DNA of 64,000 nucleotides from Paenibacillus sp. 19GGS1-52 (GCF_022369515.1 NZ_CP059724.1:6572001-6636000); one strand, 5' to 3'; shown: positions 8,243-17,508, counted from the stretch's first letter. The notes: a model not told the origin generated them from the sequence alone. Numbers and translations are program-made.

Positions 8243-10311
8243 ATCGCCCTCAACTCCTTTACCTCACACCAGCGCCGAAGGTCTTCCTGCGCCGGATCTT
8301 TCAAATAGATTTTTTCTAGCAGCGCCTCCGATTGGATCTTGCCGACCCGAACATGACGTTTCAGGCTGTAATCGTATTTGAAAATGGGGTTGAGTATCGG
8401 CTCTTCCGTTCCTCGGTAACCCACTAGCTCAGACAATTCCGTGACCACTCGGGCTCCATTACTGAGTTTCTTCTGAAACAGAATGAGGTCAATCGATCCG
8501 GAAATTTGACTGGCTGCGGCTGGGGTATTCCCGTTCAGTTGCAAGAACCGTGTGGCTGCTTCCTTGGCACTGTTGGCATGAATGGTTGTCCAGATCGAGT
8601 GCCCCGTGTTCATACCAATTAGGCTTTGCTGCGCCGCTGGTTCATCCCGAATTTCTCCGATGCACATGAAGGTTGGCTTCAGTCGCAAGCAGGCTTTGAT
8701 CAGTTTGGCGATACCGTAGCTCTTCTTCTCATCCTCCACTTCTTTGACCAGAAGCGAAGGCAAATTCGGGTAATTCATATACTGCGTCTTGCTAGCCAGC
8801 ATCATTTCCTCGGAGTCCTCAATAGAGATAATCCGGGTGATGGGCTCCACGCACATTGGCAGGCGGATCAGCTGCGTGGTTTTTCCGCTATTCGTACCGC
8901 CGCCAATCACGATATTGGCTCCCTTAGGAACGATGAAATGCAGAAAATCCGCAATCTCCTGCGAGATGTTCCCATACTGAATACACTGCTCATCCGTATA
9001 CACATCCGGAGGGAATTTCCGGATACTAATGAGCGGTGCATTGGCGCTAATGCCTTGAAATTCTTTGGTGTCTGCGACTACACATATGCGAAATCCCCGG
9101 TAGTTGGCATCCACAATCGGATCAGTGCTGGAGATGGGTTTCCCGATGGGCATGAGCATCTTGTTGATCACTTCATAGAGATGGGCCACGCTCTGAAAAC
9201 GGATGTCCGGACGATGGACATCGATGCCGTCCTGCTCCACGATCACTTCATCCGGACCATTGATTTCGATGGAACTGATCTTGGGATCATCCAGAATCTC
9301 CTGCAGCACACCGAGTTCTGTAATCTCCTTCTGTACCCATTCCACCGCCTCACTCAGCGGAAGGGTTAGGGCATATTCACTTTGCTCCCGGATTAAATCC
9401 GAAATATAATAACGGATTTTTTGACGTGAGGGTTCATGCGTCAGGGACTGCACGTATTCATCCAGGTGATCTCCCTGCAGCCGGAAACGCACGAAGTTCA
9501 GCAGACTCTCCAGCTTCTTGGCATCCCCTTCCGATAACTCGGTATTCAGAGGCTGGATGGAAATCTGTACATTCAGATACTCCAGGGGTTCAATGATGCC
9601 TACCGTTTCATTTTCGCGACTAAGGTATGGCCCTTTCCGTTCCGAGAGTTCTTTCGGCTCCAGCTCCTTCCAGTGCTTGAGTAGATCATTGAATTTAGTA
9701 TAAATAGGCGCTTCGTCTATGTTCACGTTGGTATCGACAGTGAACAGAAACAGCCGTTCTCGCTCTACCGCGAACACTTCAATCAGGCGGCAGTAATGAG
9801 TATAGTTGCCGACGAAATCAATAGCATCCGCGCTGTAAAGTACTGCCGCATCTGAAGTCCGAAGGGCAAAGTGAGTGGTCGGCTGAATAAGTGTGCCTTG
9901 TGTCACCAGCAGAATAACATCGTAATCGGCTTCCAGCAGCTGGCGCAGCACCACCGGTGCGGAAATCAAGGTTTGGTTCGAGGACAACTTACGAATCACC
10001 GGTGACTCTGGTTGAGCCCGCGGATTCACCAATACATAGTCCACACCATTCCGCTGCACCATGTACTCATGCACAGGCTTCAGTGCTTGCCGGTCCAGAT
10101 CCAGCAGGAATTGATCCATGGTTCGCTCTTTGTGGAGATCTGCAATTTGCTGATCAAAGGTATAGGCGATACGCGGCAAGCCGACACAAGGCAATTCAGC
10201 CACGACAATGCGCTGATCTTTGGGAAAGGTGCGAAGCAGTTTCATTACGCCCTGAATCGCATCCCCTCCTCCTAGATTCGCGAAGGCAATCACCTGTGCC
10301 TTGCGGGTCAT
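8239..10311 (-). CDS. TadA/CpaF-type secretion ATPase with an N-terminal CpaE-like domain
   Basis: 690 aa from the ATG at 10311 (ggagg 8 bp upstream), overlapping the stop of the preceding gene. Residues 320-690 form a CpaF/TadA ATPase: SSIEINGPDEVIVEQDG near 345, Walker A GGGTNSGKT at 470-478, GEIRDEPA near 552 and TTIHANSA near 575. Residues 1-210 resemble a MinD/CpaE fold (VIAFANLGGGDAIQGVMK, VDYVLVNPR, DVILLVTQGT), but the P-loop lacks the usual lysine and GKT. CpaE normally is a separate localisation protein. This looks like a fusion of a degenerate CpaE to the pilus motor, powering assembly of the Flp-like pilin encoded downstream. Confidence 0.85.
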   Translation of the reverse strand: MTRKAQVIAFANLGGGDAIQGVMKLLRTFPKDQRIVVAELPCVGLPRIAYTFDQQIADLHKERTMDQFLLDLDRQALKPVHEYMVQRNGVDYVLVNPRAQPESPVIRKLSSNQTLISAPVVLRQLLEADYDVILLVTQGTLIQPTTHFALRTSDAAVLYSADAIDFVGNYTHYCRLIEVFAVERERLFLFTVDTNVNIDEAPIYTKFNDLLKHWKELEPKELSERKGPYLSRENETVGIIEPLEYLNVQISIQPLNTELSEGDAKKLESLLNFVRFRLQGDHLDEYVQSLTHEPSRQKIRYYISDLIREQSEYALTLPLSEAVEWVQKEITELGVLQEILDDPKISSIEINGPDEVIVEQDGIDVHRPDIRFQSVAHLYEVINKMLMPIGKPISSTDPIVDANYRGFRICVVADTKEFQGISANAPLISIRKFPPDVYTDEQCIQYGNISQEIADFLHFIVPKGANIVIGGGTNSGKTTQLIRLPMCVEPITRIISIEDSEEMMLASKTQYMNYPNLPSLLVKEVEDEKKSYGIAKLIKACLRLKPTFMCIGEIRDEPAAQQSLIGMNTGHSIWTTIHANSAKEAATRFLQLNGNTPAAASQISGSIDLILFQKKLSNGARVVTELSELVGYRGTEEPILNPIFKYDYSLKRHVRVGKIQSEALLEKIYLKDPAQEDLRRWCEVKELRAI

Positions 10312-10559
10312 GATCTGGCCTCCGTCTCGCCCCGGTGACAATTCCCCCGGTACACCCAGCCTTTACCTGTTTTTTCTAAGGTGGCGTAGGTGGCTCTGCC
10401 CCCCACGTGGCTGTTGGGCTCACCAATTTGAATGATCTTGTCTGTCCAGCAGGCCGGAGGCAGCACATTCAGAAAGTGATCAGCCATTTCCTCATCGACC
10501 ACATCACCGATCTGAAGATAATCTTCCAGATCCCCTGTCCAGTTTGCATAGGTTTTCAT
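10308..10559 (-). CDS. Small protein of unknown function, Tad operon
   Basis: 83 aa, acidic N-terminal half (GDLEDYLQIGDVVDEEMADHFLNVLPP) and a short glycine-rich end. No signal peptide or membrane helix. It overlaps the ATPase start by 4 bp, and 15 bp separate it from the preceding gene. The motif around PPACWTDKIIQIGEPNSHVGGRATY recalls small ICE or phage accessory proteins, but I do not recognise the family. Confidence 0.5.
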   Translation of the reverse strand: MKTYANWTGDLEDYLQIGDVVDEEMADHFLNVLPPACWTDKIIQIGEPNSHVGGRATYATLEKTGKGWVYRGNCHRGETEARS

Positions 10560-10574
10560 TTGATGTTCACTCCT

Positions 10575-10787
10575 TCATTGTGCCTGATACGTATCTACGG
10601 TGTTCCATTTCCCATTGGTGTACACTTCCACAGTGACCTGGTTGTTGTAGTGCATGCCATCCCCCACAGTCATTCGCGACAACCAGATCCGTTCATTTCC
10701 GGTGTCCTTTTTAAGGTTATCCGTGTGTGATTGTTGCAGCGTGGGTAAGGCCTTCAGCTCAGCAAGGCTGTACTTTTTCCCCAACAT
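10575..10787 (-). CDS. Small protein of unknown function, Tad operon
   Basis: 70 aa from the ATG at 10787, which overlaps the stop of the regulator gene (taATG) and has gggaggg just upstream; this start is preferred over a longer frame inside the regulator gene. The sequence begins MLGKKYSLAELKALPTLQQ and ends YTNGKWNTVDTYQAQ. Soluble, no recognised domain. Tight coupling suggests it is made together with the regulator and pilus motor. Confidence 0.5.
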   Translation of the reverse strand: MLGKKYSLAELKALPTLQQSHTDNLKKDTGNERIWLSRMTVGDGMHYNNQVTVEVYTNGKWNTVDTYQAQ

Positions 10788-11209
10788 TATTCCCTCCCCA
10801 TCGTGTCCTTTAATGCTCTCCAAGCCGTAAGCAAAGTGCTCACTGCCTGATCTTGGCCGTGCCAATACAGGTTTTCTTTCAGGCTGCTGATTTGGGTGTC
10901 AAAGGCCTCCCATTCGCTTCCGTCGATCACGGGCTGTGACTCCTGTTTATATTCTTGCTGCGTGACCACTGATGAAGAAATAGCTTGCCGAAACGCCTCT
11001 TCCAGCGTTCCTTTCGGGAGACTGAGTTTGACCTCTCGCAGCACACCCACATCCCGCCAATCTAGTGATCGGCGTTTGCCTTCACGGTTAAAGGTGTAAC
11101 CTTGCTCCTCCAATAAAACGACCCAGCGCCGCAGTGTGCTGACCGGCGTATTCAACATTTCTCCTGCTTCTTTAAATCCAATCTCCTGCACAACACTCTC
11201 CTCCTCCAA
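10787..11209 (-). CDS. MerR-like helix-turn-helix regulator
   Basis: 140 aa. Residues 10-65 form a MerR-type winged helix (IGFKEAGEMLNTPVSTLRRWVVLLEEQGYTFNREGKRRSLDWRDVGVLRE). The rest is helical with no effector domain recognised. It is the first gene of the Tad-WxL operon and is preceded by aggagg, so it is a good candidate for the operon's own regulator, or for a RacA-like DNA-binding structural protein. Its target sites were not identified. Confidence 0.65.
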   Translation of the reverse strand: MEEESVVQEIGFKEAGEMLNTPVSTLRRWVVLLEEQGYTFNREGKRRSLDWRDVGVLREVKLSLPKGTLEEAFRQAISSSVVTQQEYKQESQPVIDGSEWEAFDTQISSLKENLYWHGQDQAVSTLLTAWRALKDTMGRE

Positions 11210-11215
11210 CGCAAA

Positions 11216-11250
11216 GGCCGCCCCTTGGATTGCCGGGGCGGCCTCTTTTT
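11216..11250 (+). terminator. GC-rich hairpin with T-run at the head of the Tad operon
   Basis: Perfect 9-bp arms GGCCGCCCC and GGGGCGGCC with a 10-base loop, followed on the plus strand by ctcttttt. It would stop plus-strand transcription, yet no plus-strand gene lies upstream. Read on the minus strand it sits in the leader of the MerR-like gene, 7 bp before its start, where it could affect initiation or act as an attenuator. Confidence 0.5.
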
Positions 11251-11591
11251 GTGTTCTTGCATGATCTAAGATTACCTCATTATTTCAAGGGAAACGTATA
11301 CTAAAAGTACGTAAAAAGTATGGTTTATTGGATTGATGATCATTAAGTACAAGACATTGGAATGACCGTTATTAAGCTCCCATGAAGGTATAAACCGAAA
11401 ATCAGACGATTTTCCCAACTGAATTTAGCTGTGAAAAGCGTTTAAAGGTGGTATAAATAAACAAGTGGACAGTGTTCGAATTATGAATCCCACACAACCT
11501 CGGGGCATCGATCCTATAACCGGACGAACTTTACCTAATTCTTATGTGTTGTTGGTTGAAAAATGTGTTTATTCGGCACTGGATAGCCCAC
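11251..11591. other. Intergenic stretch with a doubtful 47-codon ORF
   Basis: Low-GC gap between the Tad operon and the toxin locus, which should hold the Tad operon promoter, though no clear -35/-10 pair was found. A plus-strand reading frame runs from a GTG at 11465 to 11608 (includes MNPTQPRGIDPITGRTLP); its weak ribosome site and overlap with a terminator make it doubtful. It could be a fragment of a larger lost gene. Confidence 0.3.
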
Positions 11592-11632
11592 AAAAAAAGA
11601 AACCTTGAAAGGTTCGAAGCCAGTCAAGGTTT
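11592..11632 (-). terminator. Terminator of the RHS-immunity operon
   Basis: On the minus strand AAACCTTGA pairs with TCAAGGTTT around a loop and is followed by CTTTTTTTG. It lies about 175 bp beyond the immunity gene and would end the DNRLRE-RHS-SUKH transcript. Confidence 0.75.
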
Positions 11633-11807
11633 AATGTGTTAGTTACCTTGGACAAAAATTCAGAAACTGGAGTTCCAAATTCATTTGAGTTTTTATCTTT
11701 TATTTTATTTACGAGTTGAATAACGATACTCTGAATTCTAGTTTCAGAGTTTGAAATGGATTAATTCGGCACAGTAACCACCAAATTCCCAATTTGGATC
11801 AGAAAAA

Positions 11808-12233
11808 TCATTGCAACATTTGTACGAAATCTGAAAAGCTTTGAGCTATGTAACTAGTTGTAACAGTATTACCCCTTTCTTTTTCCGCAAATACGACAAT
11901 GGGAACATCTCCACCACTATAATCAAAACAAAACATATTTCCTTTCTCATCAATAGCGAAAGGAAAATGGTTCTGTGGTAAGGTATATCTTACTGAGTTG
12001 TATATATCTAAAATATCAAGTTCGTCAAAAGCTAAAAATGTCAATAGAAATCCGAAAATTATTATATTACCATTTACAACTATGGTCTTTGAAGATGGCT
12101 CTCCACCCTGAAACTTTATAGCTATATTAAGATAATCAATTGGAAAATGTATACAAAGTTTATTTTCAACCACTCTTATTGTCTCTATTTCAGCAAAGCT
12201 ATATTCTGTTTTCCATTCTATATTTCCAAGCAT
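11808..12233 (-). CDS. SUKH (SMI1/KNR4) family immunity protein
   Basis: 141 aa from the ATG at 12233 (agagggtga site); an upstream frame adds up to 20 residues. It carries SUKH-like features: an early YSFAEIETIRVVENKL, then HFPIDYLNIAIKFQGGEPS, and a later PFAIDEKGNMFCFDYSGGDVPIVVFAEKE segment typical of SMI1/KNR4 proteins. In polymorphic toxin systems SUKH proteins neutralise the toxin of the adjacent gene. It lies just after the RHS toxin stop in the same orientation, so it is the likely immunity factor for the C-terminal nuclease domain. The pairing is inferred from position. Confidence 0.85.
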   Translation of the reverse strand: MLGNIEWKTEYSFAEIETIRVVENKLCIHFPIDYLNIAIKFQGGEPSSKTIVVNGNIIIFGFLLTFLAFDELDILDIYNSVRYTLPQNHFPFAIDEKGNMFCFDYSGGDVPIVVFAEKERGNTVTTSYIAQSFSDFVQMLQ

Positions 12234-12300
12234 CTTCTCACCCTCTAATACTAAGTATTGGTTGTGGATGATAATCATAGGATTACCACCCACTTTAAAA

Positions 12301-15300
12301 CTACTTATTCCAATTTATTGTATCTTGTGACCAATAAGTGATCCAATTAGGATCATCAACTTGGCTTGATTGAATAATTTCACCAGAATCGTTCCTTCTA
12401 GATACATATCCTCCCTCTTTATGATAATTCCCTGTGACCGGAGCATTATTTTGTCCTTTTCTTTGGTCTACCCAATCAACAGTTCCTGCAGGTTCGTTTA
12501 TTGCCTCACCAATCCGCTTGTCATTCCATCCGCGTTCAGTCATTTGGTCAGCAATACTATTACCACCTTTTTTAACAGGCTCTAAACTATAAGAAAAAGG
12601 TAGACCATCATAACTATTGATTTTTCCCGTGCCCCCAACCGCACAATTATGCACCCAAACCCCAAGGTCCGATACAAAGTAGGAGTTGAAATCTTTGACT
12701 TCAAAATTGTACACCGTCGTTTGCCGCGGCGCTTTCTCGATCTCGGTAATGGCCAGTTTGGAACCTTCACTGGAAACTAGCAAATCTCCAACCTTCAGCT
12801 CTTTTACCAGTGTCCATCCCTGACCGTTCAGCCAGAACGGATGCTCTCCCGTTACCTCGATAATCTCTTCCCCGATGTGGATCGTATAGATCTGGTCGGC
12901 CTGTTTCTGGAACAGTCCCACGACTTCTTTATAGGCTACTTCTCCGGTTTCATCATCTTTGGAGAGGACCCTGTCTCCGATCTCAATCTCCTTGATCGGT
13001 TTTTCACCTTGATCCGTAAGCACTTCCGTTCCTTCAACGAAGCAATTGCATACGCTACTGACGGCCTTCTTCACCGAAGACACCGCGTCGGATACATCAT
13101 CCACTTTATTTAACGATCGAAGCGGAGCGCTCCCACTAGGAACGAAAGGAATCGCCGCTGCGGCTACATCCAGACCTATATAACCTGCATTTGCCCAACT
13201 CGGGTCTTGTACAAACTCATAAGCGTCATAAGCAAGGGATGCCACGTCAAAGATTACATCAAAAATATGTCCGCTTGGATCCACGTAAATCAGTGGGTTG
13301 TTCACCACATAGATATACGGGTTCTGGCTATCCGGATGGTTAATCCGTCCTTCCCACGTATCCTCGGTGATGAATCGTCCAATACTTGGATCGTACCACC
13401 GCGCTCGCAGGTTCTGCAAGCCCGTATTGGTATCCCAGTATTCGCCGGCGTACCTGAAGGGATTACTATACTGGTCTGCCTCTTCGGTGACCTTAGGATT
13501 TCCCCAAAGGTCATAGTCGTAAGTGTTCAAAAGCGTCTGATCCTGCTTGTACAAGTTCACTACGTCACCGTGACCGTTCTCCAGATAATACCCTACCGTA
13601 CCCCATTGGTTCTTCATGCTGATCAGCTGATAGCCGCGCACATATCTGGCTTTAAAGCTAATGGTGCTGCCAGAAACACTGCCTTCGGCGATCATATTCT
13701 CGCCGTCATAATAGAATCGGGTAGTGCTGCCGTTATTCTTCTCCCGCATCAAGCCATCGCCGTCGTATTTATAGGTGGTGACGACTCCGTTGCGAGTGAC
13801 CGATTTCAACTGGTTGGCCTGATCATAGGTATAATCCATCGTGTCCGTGTGCAGGCTCGAAGCCGTCGACAATTGCACCGTCCGATTGCCCTTCACATCA
13901 TAGCTATACTGTTCATTGGCTTCGCTGCTGGCGATGATCCGGTCCAACTCGTCGTAGCCAAAAGTTTCGGTTTGGCCGTTGGAGGTCCGCTCTGTAATAT
14001 TCCCGTTATTATCATAGGTATAGCTGTATTGGTTCAGGATCGTGCTGCCTTTCAGATGTTTCATACCCGTCAGACGACCAAACCCGTCTTCATAGGCATA
14101 CTGGGTAATTAGGCCATTGCCATAGGTGATGGTATCCAGCACGCTGCCGGTATACGTATATTGGGCTTGCGTTGCTTCAGCGCCGGTGCTGCTTTCTTTC
14201 AAAGACACCTTCGTCATGCGGTCATCATTGTCATACTGGTATAGCGTGATCGCTCCAAAAGGGTCAGTCATGCTCTTACGCGTGCCAGATTCGTTATATT
14301 CGTAGAGTACCGTTTTGCTGTCCGGATACGTCACTTTCCGCAGCGTGGAATCCCGGTTGTACTGGTACTGTGTCGTGCCCGTCTCATCCGTCATCGACTT
14401 GCGTAACCCATTCTTGTAATAGGTGAAGCTAGCCGTCACCGCACTGCCTGCAGAGCCATAGTTCCAAGCGGCTAATTGGTTCCGCTCGTCATACGTATGC
14501 AGCGCTGGATTGCCCAGCCGATCGGTACCGTCCGTCAGGTTTCCATTGTCGTCATAACCATAGGTTTCGGTACCCTCGGTAGTGTCGGTTTTGGAGATAC
14601 GCTGACCCAGCTCATCATAAGCATACGACGTTTGAATCTGTCCGCCGATAGATTTGCTCGTAGTCTGCCGCAATTTGTTGTAGCCGTAAGAAGAAATTTG
14701 CTCCTGTCCGTTAATGGTCTGTTTCAGGTCACCCAGCAGGCCTAGACCATTGCCTTGATAGGTCTCCTGATTGCCATTCCCATCTGCAGACGACACCCGG
14801 AACGGATCCTGTCCGACCTCATAGGCCGTAGACCGCTGTAAAATGTCACTCTTCGTAGGGTCGCTGTTCAGTTGTTTAGTGCTGGTCATGCGGCCTAATT
14901 CATCGCTGGCCGATTCGGTCGTGGCACTGCTAGTCAGTGTGATTGGTGATGTAGTCGTAACCGTTCGCAACATATCATTGAAGGAAGCACCCATCTCAAT
15001 ATTCATGGGCGAGATGCCAGATTTGACGCGCCCGACGTTGTCATAGTCGTAGGTGGTCGCACGATCCAGTGCATCCTTCACAGTAATCACTTCACCTAAC
15101 CCATTATACAGGTACGACTGCTTCGTCACCGGTGTATGGGTAGCCGTTGTGCTGTCCATCACCGTATTGGCGGCGGGGGCTTTCACCTCACGGATGCGGC
15201 CGAGGCCGTCGTAGATACTAAGAGTTTTATTGCCCTCTTCGTCTATCCCCTGGGTGGTATAGGTCTGGTCTGTCGTGTTATAGGTATAAGAAAAGGTCCG

Positions 15301-17454
15301 TTCCGGCTTGGCCGATTCGCCGGTGATCATCGACGATCTTATGGCAGTCACGCGTCCGACCAGATCGTATTCCGTCTCATATTTACGGCTGGCGACGGCA
15401 GTGGTGCCCGCCTTAACCGCGTTGGGATCCAGATAACTCTTCTCCCAGCCTGTACCCGGCGTGTATTCGTATTTCTCTTCAACGGTGCGGGTCGTCCCGT
15501 TCTTGGTGACCTCTTGCTTCACACTGACCGGGAACAGACTGTTGCTGTCATAGGTATATGTGGTCAACTGATTTTTGCTATCCTCCAGCAGTAGCTTGGT
15601 CGTCAAGACATTTCCGTACGTATCATAGGTATACTCGGTGGTGTCCGTCTGCTCTGTTGTATCCGTGGCTGAATTCTTATATTTCTGCTCGGACTTGGTA
15701 ACTTCCGGCTTCGCCATGGAGACTGTCTGGATGAACTTTTGGGTTACCGGACTGCCCGTTGTCAACCCATAGGTCGTTTCCTCACTTACCGGAAGGCTGT
15801 GGAACGTGCCGTGATACGTATACGTGGACCGATAATTTTTGGGGTCGGTATATGTCAGCACATTGCCATAAGCATCATACGTATACAAATTCTCGGTGTA
15901 AGTGGATTCCTCGCTGCCATCGATGCTGTAATAACTCTGGCGAATGGCCGTGGCCAATTCACGCAGCGCGTCATAGGTGTAGCTGGTGGATTCTTTGTAC
16001 TCCCCCTCTTGTTCTGCCGAAGAAGATGTTAGTAACTGCTTATTATTATAAGTCTTGCTCTCTATCAGCCGGTTCTGCGAAGGGGTTGCCGTGTCGGGAT
16101 CGGTAAAGGTTCGCATGCTGTTGGTAACCGTGAAGCCGGTTGACAGACTATCCGGATTACTCTCCCCGGTCACGCCGTAGCCGGAGAAGTTTTTACCCGT
16201 TTCATACGTGTATTTCGTATATTGCGTCTTTTGCGCGGTTCCTGTTGGACCCTTGAGACTGTCATAACGCTCGGCTATTCGGTAAAATTCCAGATATCCA
16301 TTCACGCCTAGGAACTTCTTCTGCGCGGCGGTCTCATAGACATAATTGCTGGATGCGCCGGTCGGATAGGTAACTTTGCTCAGCAGTTGATAGGTTAGTG
16401 AACCGTTCGGCTTGGTCGTATCTGCGGTTTCATAATCAAATGCTGCAGTCTTGGACGTGTAGCCGTACGAAGTGGTCCGCTTCTGGTTATTGGCACTGTT
16501 GGTGCTGTCGATATAGCTAAAAGAATCCACTGAAGCCAACTGCATTTCATTTGTTTGGCCAGCAATGGCTGTTTTGTTGTACACCAGCTTGCCGGTCTTA
16601 GTACCGTCGATCGGGTACATCACAGTCACCGTGTTGACATCTGGATACGAGAAGCTAATTACCCGGTTGGCGCTGCTTGTAATCGATTGGATGACTGGGA
16701 TACTCGTCCCGCCAAATATGGGCTGGGAGATATAGGCTACCGTGACCTCGTTGTTATACGCGTCCCGAGTTCCGATCCACTTGCCAGTACTGTCAAAGTA
16801 AGTGATGGTATTTCGCGTATCCGTCAGTTGATACGCTGCACTTAATCCACCGATGGTACTCGTGGTGGTGGCAAAGGCTACATCCTGCAGCGGATAATCC
16901 TCAAGGGTGCGGGCCGTCCCGGTTCCGGTAATCCGGTACACGCTGCCGTCCGTAAAATGCAGGAATAATTGCCCCCCATCTCGCGTCTCCACAGAAGGGA
17001 AAGCGAACGACCAGCCTGCTCCAAGGTTGTACCGTTTCTCATTATGTGTGTTCTTGTCCGAAGTTGAATCATTTGTATATAAATAGGGACTTCCGGTATT
17101 CGTCGTGACGGCCTTCGGATTGGTGAGATTACTGTCCCGCGAGTTATAAATCCGGGTTAGGGATACATCGAGGCCGTTACGGCCTGGAAACACCAGATCG
17201 GTCGCCGTTAGGGTCAATGCACCCGTCAGATTAGAGATTTCTTCACCGCCGGAAATCCCATTATTAGGCGTGTTGGCAGAAATGTTATACAGAGACTTCA
17301 TCGTGTCCAGATTGGATAGGGTTACGGAATTGTTAGCGGTATCTGCATAGACCTTGACTGGCTCCGGGGCAATGACCGGAAACAGCAAGACTGCGGACAA
17401 TAGAACGACTAACCCTCGCTTGAGCCGTGAATAGGTAAGAGATCGTATTTTCAA
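12301..17454 (-). CDS. RHS/YD-repeat polymorphic toxin with Hint and colicin E5-like RNase domain
   Basis: 1717 aa from a TTG at 17454 behind gaggg. An N-terminal signal peptide (to about 40) is followed by an RHS N-terminal region and many YD repeats (YTYDAYGNV, YGYDDNGNLT). The RHS core closes with PYIYVVNNPLIYVDPSGH near residue 1420. Residues 1469-1604 are a pretoxin Hint domain (CNCFVEGTEVLTDQGEKPI to GVWVHNC). Residues 1605-1717 (12301-12642) carry IADQMTERGWNDKRIGEAIN and GEIIQSSQVDDPNW, closely resembling the colicin E5-like tRNA-cleaving RNase domain. The cell is probably protected by the SUKH gene 67 bp downstream. It is likely secreted and used against neighbouring bacteria. Confidence 0.9.
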   Translation of the reverse strand: MKIRSLTYSRLKRGLVVLLSAVLLFPVIAPEPVKVYADTANNSVTLSNLDTMKSLYNISANTPNNGISGGEEISNLTGALTLTATDLVFPGRNGLDVSLTRIYNSRDSNLTNPKAVTTNTGSPYLYTNDSTSDKNTHNEKRYNLGAGWSFAFPSVETRDGGQLFLHFTDGSVYRITGTGTARTLEDYPLQDVAFATTTSTIGGLSAAYQLTDTRNTITYFDSTGKWIGTRDAYNNEVTVAYISQPIFGGTSIPVIQSITSSANRVISFSYPDVNTVTVMYPIDGTKTGKLVYNKTAIAGQTNEMQLASVDSFSYIDSTNSANNQKRTTSYGYTSKTAAFDYETADTTKPNGSLTYQLLSKVTYPTGASSNYVYETAAQKKFLGVNGYLEFYRIAERYDSLKGPTGTAQKTQYTKYTYETGKNFSGYGVTGESNPDSLSTGFTVTNSMRTFTDPDTATPSQNRLIESKTYNNKQLLTSSSAEQEGEYKESTSYTYDALRELATAIRQSYYSIDGSEESTYTENLYTYDAYGNVLTYTDPKNYRSTYTYHGTFHSLPVSEETTYGLTTGSPVTQKFIQTVSMAKPEVTKSEQKYKNSATDTTEQTDTTEYTYDTYGNVLTTKLLLEDSKNQLTTYTYDSNSLFPVSVKQEVTKNGTTRTVEEKYEYTPGTGWEKSYLDPNAVKAGTTAVASRKYETEYDLVGRVTAIRSSMITGESAKPERTFSYTYNTTDQTYTTQGIDEEGNKTLSIYDGLGRIREVKAPAANTVMDSTTATHTPVTKQSYLYNGLGEVITVKDALDRATTYDYDNVGRVKSGISPMNIEMGASFNDMLRTVTTTSPITLTSSATTESASDELGRMTSTKQLNSDPTKSDILQRSTAYEVGQDPFRVSSADGNGNQETYQGNGLGLLGDLKQTINGQEQISSYGYNKLRQTTSKSIGGQIQTSYAYDELGQRISKTDTTEGTETYGYDDNGNLTDGTDRLGNPALHTYDERNQLAAWNYGSAGSAVTASFTYYKNGLRKSMTDETGTTQYQYNRDSTLRKVTYPDSKTVLYEYNESGTRKSMTDPFGAITLYQYDNDDRMTKVSLKESSTGAEATQAQYTYTGSVLDTITYGNGLITQYAYEDGFGRLTGMKHLKGSTILNQYSYTYDNNGNITERTSNGQTETFGYDELDRIIASSEANEQYSYDVKGNRTVQLSTASSLHTDTMDYTYDQANQLKSVTRNGVVTTYKYDGDGLMREKNNGSTTRFYYDGENMIAEGSVSGSTISFKARYVRGYQLISMKNQWGTVGYYLENGHGDVVNLYKQDQTLLNTYDYDLWGNPKVTEEADQYSNPFRYAGEYWDTNTGLQNLRARWYDPSIGRFITEDTWEGRINHPDSQNPYIYVVNNPLIYVDPSGHIFDVIFDVASLAYDAYEFVQDPSWANAGYIGLDVAAAAIPFVPSGSAPLRSLNKVDDVSDAVSSVKKAVSSVCNCFVEGTEVLTDQGEKPIKEIEIGDRVLSKDDETGEVAYKEVVGLFQKQADQIYTIHIGEEIIEVTGEHPFWLNGQGWTLVKELKVGDLLVSSEGSKLAITEIEKAPRQTTVYNFEVKDFNSYFVSDLGVWVHNCAVGGTGKINSYDGLPFSYSLEPVKKGGNSIADQMTERGWNDKRIGEAINEPAGTVDWVDQRKGQNNAPVTGNYHKEGGYVSRRNDSGEIIQSSQVDDPNWITYWSQDTINWNK

Positions 17455-17508
17455 AAGTTTTCCCTCGCTTTATGGGTTAGTGGGTGTTTGCAAACGGTGA
17501 ATAGCTGA

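Noticed and set aside
8626..9369. Long plus-strand frame opposite the TadA-like ATPase
   Set aside because: The minus-strand frame contains Walker A and B motifs; the opposite frame has none and no ribosome site.
11465..11608. Real 47-aa gene
   Set aside because: Weak ribosome site, overlap with the minus-strand terminator, and no family match; kept only as a note.
13047..13457. Self-splicing intein in the RHS protein
   Set aside because: The Hint domain sits between the RHS core and a toxin tip and ends the protein chain there, the usual pretoxin Hint arrangement rather than an intein with a C-extein host.
13207..14112. Plus-strand open frame of about 300 codons within the RHS region
   Set aside because: It is antisense to the well-supported RHS gene, shows no family features, and mirrors the YD-repeat codon pattern.
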